Positions 6,256 to 11,350 of a stretch of 12,615 bases of DNA are shown here, piece after piece. The stretch's first letter is position 1. Every line of letters starts with the position of its first letter. The stretch is from Phycisphaerae bacterium. Its GTDB lineage: Bacteria > Planctomycetota > Phycisphaerae > Sedimentisphaerales > Anaerohalosphaeraceae. The DNA lies in the NCBI GenBank assembly GCA_021736615.1, contig JAIPFN010000165.1, forward strand, positions 1 through 12,615. The letters run 5' to 3'. Under the pieces are notes generated by a model, which was not told the DNA's origin, did not search any database, and saw only the letters and a list, made by a program, of their open reading frames with translations. The position numbers were made by a program, and so were the translations under genes.

Positions 6256-8037
6256 ATGAAACCTGTAATCGAAATACTAGACAAAAGAATAACCCAAGCA
6301 ATGACCGCGGCAACCGGAGAAAAAGATTGTCCTGCGATAGTCAAACAATCAGGCGACCCGAAATTCGGTCACTACCAGGCAAACGGCTGCATGGCTCTTG
6401 CCAAACGCGCCAAATCCAACCCACGCGAGCTAGCCGCCAAAGTCGTCGAAAACCTCAAAATAGACGACATCTGCGAAACTCCAGAGATCGCGGGCCCCGG
6501 CTTTATAAACTTAACGCTCAAAACAGACTTCCTTTCCGACAGGCTAATGGAGATCGCAACAGACGATCAGGACCGCCTGGCCATAGACAAAACAGATGCG
6601 CCAAAGAAAGTAGTAGTAGACTTCTCCGCCCCCAACATCGCAAAACAAATGCACGTCGGCCACCTGCGAAGCACGATCATCGGCGACTGCATCTGCAGAA
6701 TGTACGACTTCCTCGGAAACGAAGTAATCCGCCAAAACCACATAGGCGACTGGGGAACCCAATTCGGAATGCTGATAGCAAATCTTAGGGACCACTATAT
6801 AGATTCAGCGCTTGCCGGGATACATGGTGAAGAGCAAATACCGATAGAAGACTTGGAGAATTTCTATAAACAGGCTAAAGAGCGTTATGATTCTGAGGAG
6901 GAATTTGCAAATATTGCTAGAGATGCCGTTGTGAAATTGCATAATCATGATCCCGAAACAATGTCGTTTTGGAGACGCATAGTCGATGAATCCCGCAACC
7001 ACTATCAGCCGATCTACGACATGCTCGAAGTAAACCTCCATAAGGAAAACGAATGCGGCGAAAGCTTTTATGCTGACAAACTCGCAGGAGTTGTCGAAGA
7101 ACTAACGAACTCAGGCGTTGCTACAAAGTCAGAGGGTGCAATGTGTGCTTTCCCAGCTGGTTTCGCAAATAAAGAAGGCAACCCGCTTCCGTTCATCATC
7201 CAGAAATCAGATGGTGCGTTTCTTTATGCCACAACCGATCTGGCCGCGATAAAATACCGATTCACAGAATTAAAAGCTGACAAAATAATCTACGTAACAG
7301 ATGCCCGCCAGCAGCTTCACTTCCAGATGCTGTTTGCCACCGCAAAAGCGGCAGGGTGGCTAACCGATGATGTCGAAGTTTCCCATGTAACATTCGGAAC
7401 AATGCTTGGCGCAGACGGCAGGCCCTTCAAAACCCGCTCCGGTGAAAACATTAAGCTAAGAGACCTCCTTGAAGAAGCAGTCGAAAGGGCCGCTAAGGTA
7501 GTCGAAGCCAAAAACCCCGACCTTAGCGAATCCGAAAAAGCGGAAATCGCAAACGCTGTCGGAATCGGCGCCGTCAAATACGCAGACTTCTCAAACAACA
7601 GAACAACCGACTTCATATTCAGTTTCGACAAGAGCCTGGCGATGGAGGGCAACACAGCACCGTATATGCAGTACGCCTACGCCCGAGTAAAATCCATCGA
7701 GCGAAAAGCCGCAGACAAAGGCATAGACGTCGCCGCTGAACTATCGGCCCTGACAACCATGAATCTCACGGAACCGGCAGAGCTCGAGTTGGCCCTCCAC
7801 CTGATCCGCTACAGCGAAGCGATCAACATCGCCGCCGCTGACTGCCGCCCGAACTACCTGACAGCCTACCTCTACGACCTCGCCCAGAAGTTCTCCACGT
7901 TCTACAACGCCTGTCCGGTACTAATCGCCGAAACCGACAAACGCCCGACAAGACTAATGCTCTGCGCCCTGACAGCAAAAACAATAGCCCACGGCCTGAA
8001 AACCTTACTGGGAATAAAAGTAGTAGAAAAAATGTAA
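6256..8037 (+). CDS. argS: Arginyl-tRNA synthetase
   Basis: This class I synthetase charges tRNA-Arg with arginine. The N-terminal tRNA-binding domain is recognisable by DPKFGHYQANGCMALAK (about residues 34-50). The HIGH-type motif is HVGH (133-136), within SAPNIAKQMHVGHLRST. The KMSKS-equivalent loop is GADGRPFKTRSGE (385-397), the degenerate form usual in ArgRS. The C-terminal DALR anticodon-binding domain starts around AMEGNTAPYMQYAYARVKSI and runs to the end. At 593 residues it is full length. AGGAAAG six bases before the ATG fixes the start. Codon choice changes abruptly between about 6781 and 7000 (many T/A-ending codons) compared with the C-ending codons on both sides, which could mark a recombined patch. 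Neighbouring repeats suggest its own promoter. A weak hairpin near 8146-8169 is the only terminator candidate. Confidence 0.97.
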   Translation: MKPVIEILDKRITQAMTAATGEKDCPAIVKQSGDPKFGHYQANGCMALAKRAKSNPRELAAKVVENLKIDDICETPEIAGPGFINLTLKTDFLSDRLMEIATDDQDRLAIDKTDAPKKVVVDFSAPNIAKQMHVGHLRSTIIGDCICRMYDFLGNEVIRQNHIGDWGTQFGMLIANLRDHYIDSALAGIHGEEQIPIEDLENFYKQAKERYDSEEEFANIARDAVVKLHNHDPETMSFWRRIVDESRNHYQPIYDMLEVNLHKENECGESFYADKLAGVVEELTNSGVATKSEGAMCAFPAGFANKEGNPLPFIIQKSDGAFLYATTDLAAIKYRFTELKADKIIYVTDARQQLHFQMLFATAKAAGWLTDDVEVSHVTFGTMLGADGRPFKTRSGENIKLRDLLEEAVERAAKVVEAKNPDLSESEKAEIANAVGIGAVKYADFSNNRTTDFIFSFDKSLAMEGNTAPYMQYAYARVKSIERKAADKGIDVAAELSALTTMNLTEPAELELALHLIRYSEAINIAAADCRPNYLTAYLYDLAQKFSTFYNACPVLIAETDKRPTRLMLCALTAKTIAHGLKTLLGIKVVEKM

Positions 8038-8042
8038 ATTTA

Positions 8043-8070
8043 GCGATCAGCGATCAGCTATCAGCAATTA
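8043..8070. repeat. Four-unit 7-base tandem repeat (GCGATCA)
   Basis: Four heptamers read GCGATCA, GCGATCA, GCTATCA, GCAATTA. The array starts six bases after the argS stop. Confidence 0.85.
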
Positions 8071-8095
8071 GCTTTTGAAAATACCTTTGGCCGAC

Positions 8096-8133
8096 GGCAA
8101 AAAGGAAAACAAGCGAGAATTACATAAGTTGTA
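8096..8133 (+). repeat. 38-base direct repeat upstream of the YjbQ gene
   Basis: This is the second well-preserved copy (35 of 38 identical to 6126-6163). The AT-rich bases after it (AGTTTTTATTAAAAATATAAT) also resemble those after the argS copy (AGTATTTTTAATTTAAAAAT), so the shared module is longer than the 38-base core. Confidence 0.85.
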
Positions 8134-8180
8134 TGCAAAAATTTAAAAAACCGCAATCGCAGTTTTTATTAAAAATATAA

Positions 8181-8208
8181 TCCGTGTAAATCCGTGAAAT
8201 CCGTGGTT
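8181..8208. repeat. Three-unit 9/10-base repeat before the YjbQ gene
   Basis: TCCGTGTAAA, TCCGTGAAA and TCCGTGGTT stand in tandem. The array contains in-frame GTG codons that would extend the following gene, but the true start (8224) lies just after it. Confidence 0.85.
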
Positions 8209-8223
8209 AAAAAGGAATCCAGG

Positions 8224-8634
8224 ATGAACATTACAACAAAATCAATCCCGGTAAGAACATCAAAGCGCTGCGACATGATAGACATCACCTCCCAGGTCGC
8301 CGCCGTAATCGCCGAATCCGGCATAACCGAAGGCGACTGCATAATCTTTTGCCGGCACACAACCGGCGGGATAACCATCAACGAAAACGCCGACCCCGAC
8401 GTAATCCACGACATGCTGATGACCCTGCAAGAACTCTTCCCCAAAAACCGCCCCGGCTACCGCCACAACGAGGGCAATTCCGATTCCCACATTAAATCCA
8501 CCCTGACCGGCTGCTCGGAGCAAATCCTGATAAAAGACTCCAGGCCCCTCCTCGGAGTATGGCAGGGCATATACTTCTGCGAATACGACGGCCCAAGAAA
8601 CAGAACAGTACAAATCCAGGTACGAGGCAACTAG
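8224..8634 (+). CDS. YjbQ/UPF0047 family protein
   Basis: The 136-residue product matches the YjbQ family (UPF0047, often labelled secondary thiamine-phosphate synthase; E. coli YjbQ is 138 residues). Conserved pieces are FCRHTTGGITINENADPDV (42-60) with His45, Glu54 and Asp57, YRHNEGNSDSHIKSTLTG (79-96) with His81 and His89, and the C-terminal PLLGVWQGIYFCEYDGPRNR (108-127). The His cluster suggests metal binding. Some members show weak thiamine-phosphate synthase activity, but the physiological role is unsettled. ATG 8224 was chosen because AAAAAGGAA lies about nine bases upstream and it gives the family length; an upstream GTG at 8194 lies inside the repeat array and would add ten atypical residues. 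A cruciform-like terminator follows the stop, so it is probably transcribed alone. Confidence 0.93.
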   Translation: MNITTKSIPVRTSKRCDMIDITSQVAAVIAESGITEGDCIIFCRHTTGGITINENADPDVIHDMLMTLQELFPKNRPGYRHNEGNSDSHIKSTLTGCSEQILIKDSRPLLGVWQGIYFCEYDGPRNRTVQIQVRGN

Positions 8635-8635
8635 G

Positions 8636-8691
8636 AAAAAGGGGGACTGGTTACGTTCTGCCGAAGGCAGGTTGTACCTGTCCCCTTTTTT
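8636..8691. terminator. Cruciform-like terminator, possibly two-way
   Basis: AAAAAGGGG (8636-8644) pairs with CCCCTTTTT (8682-8690). GGT/ACC extends the stem inside, and a separate perfect hairpin, CTGCC-GAA-GGCAG (8658-8670), caps it. T runs follow on the plus strand, and the A run on the left would act as a T run on the minus strand. It starts two bases after the YjbQ-gene stop. Confidence 0.8.
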
Positions 8692-8695
8692 CTTT

Positions 8696-8812
8696 TTATT
8701 CGTTATTGGATATTCCTTGTTGGGGATTGGTTATTCAAATTGGAATGCCATTGATTTCTGGAGTATTTTTGAATATCCAATATCGAACAAGGAACACCCA
8801 ACACCCAATAAA
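8696..8812. repeat. 117-base imperfect palindrome (GAACAAGGAATA family)
   Basis: The left arm (8696-8738) and the reverse complement of the right arm (8769-8811) agree at 34 of 43 positions, around a 30-base loop. Shared core words with the copy at 5972-6077 are TTGAATATCCAATA and GAACAAGGAA. Confidence 0.75.
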
Positions 8813-8823
8813 TTACACATTCC

Positions 8824-8859
8824 GGGTTATAACGGTTATAGGGGTTATAAAAGTTATGC
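8824..8859. repeat. Four-unit 9-base tandem repeat (GGGTTATAA)
   Basis: Four nonamers read GGGTTATAA, CGGTTATAG, GGGTTATAA, AAGTTATGC. This is another degenerate short-unit array with an unrelated unit sequence. Confidence 0.85.
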
Positions 8860-8869
8860 GCAAAAAAAA

Positions 8870-8951
8870 GGCGAGGTAGCAGAGCCGTCTGGGGGGGAAA
8901 ACGGTTATCTACTTAGCCTCGCCGAGGATTATATCAACTGCCATCAGGCAG
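8870..8951. other. Stem-loop cluster, possible structured RNA
   Basis: GGCGAGG (8870-8876) pairs with CCTCGCC (8917-8923). Inside it AGCCGT (8883-8888) pairs with ACGGTT (8901-8906, one G-U) around a loop containing seven G residues. A second hairpin, CTGCC-ATCA-GGCAG, lies at 8938-8951. The outer seven-base stem recalls a tRNA acceptor, but only 40 bases separate the arms and no T-arm is present. No known riboswitch or RNA family was recognised. It could equally be a terminator-like or repeat-derived structure. Confidence 0.35.
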
Positions 8952-9149
8952 AATCATTCGTCAACATAACTATATCTCATATCGGCAGAAAAGTCAAGCC
9001 ACTATAAGGAAAATACCACAAAATTAGTTTTTTTTTACTTCAGAAGAGCATTTTGTCATCGTTTCTTTCAAGATTGCTAAGGAAAATGTACCACATAGGC
9101 AAAAAATATTCCAACAATGCAATTTTATCGGTTAGATATTTTTTCGCGC

Positions 9150-9178
9150 TTGAAAATAAGCCCTCGATGTCTTAAAAT
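9150..9178 (+). promoter_or_regulatory. Sigma-70-type promoter candidate for top6A
   Basis: TTGAAA (9150-9155) and TAAAAT (9173-9178) are separated by exactly 17 bases. Transcription from here would give a leader of about 120 bases before the top6A ATG at 9305. An alternative is the TATAAAT at about 9274, which lacks a good partner. Confidence 0.4.
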
Positions 9179-9304
9179 ATCAATCTTCGTGTGACTCATT
9201 TTCCAGATAACACGAAAACCCGTTCTTTATATGTATTTTTAATTCAGATAACGCGGACCCGGCAAGGATGCTGATATAAATAGGCCCGCTATGGAGACAA
9301 TAGG

Positions 9305-10399
9305 ATGGCAAAAGCCAAAAAAATAAATGTCGCCGGCGAAATCTCAACTTTCGCTGACAAGGTATATAAGAAGATACTCAAAACAGACAAACCCTCGATG
9401 GTAACCCCGATCCGCTCGTTGTCCAACGTCAAGTACCACCCGAAAAAAGGCTATTTCGAGATGCTCGGCAAGACAAAAGTGCGTACGCTAACCGTCAGCA
9501 CCGTCAAGACATTTGCTCAATCTCTCAAGATGATGGCTCTGTCGAAGGAGCTAATTGATACAGACGACATGGCAACAAAGAGGGAAGCCTACTACATCTC
9601 CAAGAACTGGGGCAAAGCCGGCTTCAAGGAGCAGCCCGAATCAGACACCATCATGGACGACGTAGAGGCAATGTTCGGCGTAAACCGCGAGCAATTGAAG
9701 TTCGTCCCCGAGGAAAAGGGTGGTGACATTGCCGGCCAACTGATAGTAATTGACCGCGACTCCAAGGGCAATAAGCTAAAGATCGACTGCACAAAGTTCG
9801 GTTCAGGCGCATATTCCATCCCCAGCGACGTCGAAAACCTCGAGTTCAAGAGCAAAGCGAAATTCATCCTCGCCATCGAAACCGCCGGTATGTTCCAGCG
9901 TCTCGTAAAATACGACTACTGGGACAAAAACGACTGCATCCTCGTCAGCATGGGGGGCGTCCCCACCCGTGCATGCCGCCGTTTCATCAGACGCCTCTCA
10001 GACGAACTCAATATCCCAGTATACGCCTTCGTCGACGGCGACCCATACGGCTACTTCAACATCTACAGAACCCTAAAGGTAGGCTCAGGAAACGCCGCCC
10101 ACCTCAACGAATTCTTCTGCGTGCCAAAAACCAGCTTCCTCGGAGTAACCCCCCAGGACGTCATAGACTACAAACTCCCGACCCATCCGCTAAAAGATGT
10201 CGACATAAAACGGGCCAAGGACGCTCTAAAGAACGACCCCTTCGTAATCCACCACAAATCCTGGCAAGCCGCCATAAACCAGATGCTAAAGATGGGCGTA
10301 CGTGTCGAGCAGCAGGCATTCGCAAAGCACGGCCTGGGCTTCGTAGTAGACCAATACTTGCCCGAAAAACTAAGCAACATAAAAAAATTCTTACCGTAA
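9305..10399 (+). CDS. top6A: DNA topoisomerase VI subunit A (Spo11/Top6A family)
   Basis: The A subunit of type IIB topoisomerase VI makes the DNA double-strand break; with the ATPase B subunit it relaxes and decatenates DNA. The 364-residue product has the winged-helix catalytic segment KREAYYISKNWG (92-103), whose second Tyr (97) is the expected nucleophile. The Toprim metal site consists of AIETAGMFQRL (190-200, Glu192) and FVDGDPYG (242-249, Asp244 and Asp246). SMGGVPTRACRRFIRRL (215-231) and the C-terminal QQAFAKHGLGFVVDQYLPEK are also typical. Length matches archaeal Top6A. GGAG at 9293-9296 supports the ATG. Top6B normally lies directly upstream in an operon; here the upstream 670 bases hold no gene and yggS lies downstream, so the A gene stands alone. 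No terminator was recognised after the stop. All catalytic residues are intact, so it should be active if a B subunit exists elsewhere. Confidence 0.93.
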   Translation: MAKAKKINVAGEISTFADKVYKKILKTDKPSMVTPIRSLSNVKYHPKKGYFEMLGKTKVRTLTVSTVKTFAQSLKMMALSKELIDTDDMATKREAYYISKNWGKAGFKEQPESDTIMDDVEAMFGVNREQLKFVPEEKGGDIAGQLIVIDRDSKGNKLKIDCTKFGSGAYSIPSDVENLEFKSKAKFILAIETAGMFQRLVKYDYWDKNDCILVSMGGVPTRACRRFIRRLSDELNIPVYAFVDGDPYGYFNIYRTLKVGSGNAAHLNEFFCVPKTSFLGVTPQDVIDYKLPTHPLKDVDIKRAKDALKNDPFVIHHKSWQAAINQMLKMGVRVEQQAFAKHGLGFVVDQYLPEKLSNIKKFLP

Positions 10400-10400
10400 T

Positions 10401-10420
10401 GTCGCCATCTTGCCGGCATC
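10401..10420. repeat. Partial copy of the GC-rich palindromic repeat
   Basis: CCATCTTGCCGGCATC just after the top6A stop resembles the right half of the element at 5231-5256 (GCATCCTGCCGGCAAT). The left arm is missing, so this is at best a decayed copy. Confidence 0.35.
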
Positions 10421-10479
10421 GCTGTTCTTAAAGATGAAAAATTGACCATAGGACGGCTCGTACGCTTTACGTTTTTTTG

Positions 10480-10507
10480 CTGCCCGTTGCCCGCTGTCCG
10501 TTGTACG
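10480..10507. repeat. Four-unit 7-base tandem repeat (TTGCCCG type)
   Basis: Four heptamers read CTGCCCG, TTGCCCG, CTGTCCG, TTGTACG. The array precedes the yggS promoter by about 25 bases. Confidence 0.85.
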
Positions 10508-10531
10508 TTTAATTTTTTTTTAAAATCCCTA

Positions 10532-10559
10532 TTGCCCCGGCAAAATAAGTCCTTATAAT
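10532..10559 (+). promoter_or_regulatory. yggS promoter, predicting a leaderless mRNA
   Basis: TTGCCC (10532-10537), a 16-base spacer and a perfect TATAAT (10554-10559) form a sigma-70-type promoter. The usual start, six to eight bases after the -10 box, falls on or next to the yggS ATG at 10567. No Shine-Dalgarno sequence lies between, which fits a leaderless transcript. Confidence 0.6.
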
Positions 10560-10566
10560 TACACCC

Positions 10567-11310
10567 ATGCAAGAAATAGCCGACAGACTAAAACGCGTTG
10601 AAGACAATATCGCAGCAGCATGTGACCGTGCTTCCAGGTCAGTCGAAGATGTTATGACGATAGTAGTCTCCAAGACCGCACAGATAGAGTGCATCAAAGA
10701 GGCCATCCGCCATGGATATACCAACCTCGGCGAAAACCGCGTTCAGCATCTAAAGCAGATATCAAAGGAAGTCGCCGAATTTCTCGAAGCCGGCAAAGAC
10801 GACCCGACCCTCCCGGACAGTGTAACCTGGCACATGATCGGCCACCTCCAGCGTAACAAGGTTCGCTCGGTCCTCAAGACCAGCTCTTTCATCCATTCCG
10901 TAGACACTCTCCGCCTCGCCGAAGAGATCAGCGAAGCTTCAGAAAAGCTAAAAATAACACCAAGCGTTTTGCTCCAGATAAACTGCTCCGAAGAGCCCCA
11001 GAAATACGGTGTCCCCGTAGGCGCCGCGATTCACCTAGCCGAGCAAATGGCCACGATGAACAATATCCGCCTCGTCGGCCTGATGACGATGGCACCTTTG
11101 ACCCTCAACAAGGACATCGTAAGGTCATCTTTCGTACGTGCCCGCGAAATATTTGAAGAGATCAAAGACGACGGTCTCGTCGGCACGGAATTCAAACACC
11201 TGTCAATGGGAATGAGCCAGGACTACGAGATAGCCATAGAAGAGGGAGCAACAATACTAAGAATAGGCTCGGCCATCTTCACTGACAACAAGATAACCAG
11301 AAGAATTTAG
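10567..11310 (+). CDS. yggS: PLP-binding protein YggS (PLPBP/PROSC family)
   Basis: This family binds pyridoxal 5'-phosphate and keeps free PLP and amino-acid pools balanced; it has the alanine-racemase-like barrel without racemase activity. The PLP lysine is Lys36 in TIVVSKTAQ, the same position as in E. coli YggS. Other conserved parts are NLGENRVQ (53-60), WHMIGHLQRNKV (88-99), FIHSVDTLRLAEEI, LLQINCSEEPQKYG, GLMTMAPL and, at the end, LSMGMSQDYEIAIEEGAT and LRIGSAIF (231-238). At 247 residues it is slightly longer than the usual 230 or so. The ATG lies seven bases after a TATAAT box with no ribosome site, so translation probably starts on a leaderless mRNA. The gene stands alone rather than next to proC or cell-division genes. 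It converges on the ADP-ribosylglycohydrolase-type gene 40 bases downstream. Confidence 0.95.
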   Translation: MQEIADRLKRVEDNIAAACDRASRSVEDVMTIVVSKTAQIECIKEAIRHGYTNLGENRVQHLKQISKEVAEFLEAGKDDPTLPDSVTWHMIGHLQRNKVRSVLKTSSFIHSVDTLRLAEEISEASEKLKITPSVLLQINCSEEPQKYGVPVGAAIHLAEQMATMNNIRLVGLMTMAPLTLNKDIVRSSFVRAREIFEEIKDDGLVGTEFKHLSMGMSQDYEIAIEEGATILRIGSAIFTDNKITRRI

Positions 11311-11320
11311 ACTCCACTTG

Positions 11321-11346
11321 TACCGCTGACTTCCAGCCGGCTTTGT
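11321..11346. repeat. GC-rich palindromic repeat between converging genes
   Basis: TACCGCTGACTTCCAGCCGG, followed by CTTTGT, aligns with 5231-5256 with about seven differences and shares CTTCCAGCC with the rsfS terminator hairpin. CCG-CTG pairs with CAG-CCGG with one bulge. It fills most of the 40 bases between the yggS and the minus-strand gene stops, and may act as a weak two-way transcription stop. Confidence 0.5.
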
Positions 11347-11350
11347 CGCG

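Larger units (their letters stand above)
8635..9304. other. Long intergenic region before top6A
   Basis: This 670-base gap contains no believable gene: open frames at 8559-8879 and 8672-9007 run through the terminator and the repeats and resemble nothing known. In order it holds the YjbQ-gene terminator, a 117-base palindrome (8696-8812), a four-unit 9-base repeat (8824-8859), a cluster of stem-loops (8870-8951), an AT-rich stretch from about 9010 to 9149 in which nothing was recognised, and a promoter-like pair (9150-9178). The part from 9180 to 9290 shows only a TATAAAT at about 9274. Confidence 0.7.

Noticed and set aside
6327..6788. 153-codon open frame inside argS
   Set aside because: It is a plus-two-frame shadow caused by the strong C-ending codon bias there; the Arg/Pro-rich product resembles nothing, and argS motifs lie in the other frame.
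8146..8169. Intrinsic terminator for argS
   Set aside because: The hairpin in AAAAACCGC-AATC-GCAGTTTTT has a mismatch and only three G-C pairs, so it was not listed as a feature.
8194..8223. Upstream GTG start for the YjbQ gene
   Set aside because: It lies inside the TCCGTG repeat array and would add ten residues not found in the family; ATG 8224 has a ribosome site and gives the normal length.
5415..8859. Possible CRISPR array
   Set aside because: Repeat units are only 7 to 10 bases, lie in direct contact without spacers, and no cas gene is present.
8870..8926. tRNA-like start (GGCGAGGTAGC) with a matching seven-base 3' arm
   Set aside because: Only 40 bases separate the acceptor-like arms, there is no T-arm TTCGA-type sequence and no anticodon stem, so it is not a tRNA gene.
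8559..9007. Two overlapping open frames of 106 and 111 codons after the YjbQ gene
   Set aside because: One overlaps the end of the YjbQ gene and both run through the cruciform terminator, a palindromic repeat and the GGTTATA array; the peptides are translations of repeats.
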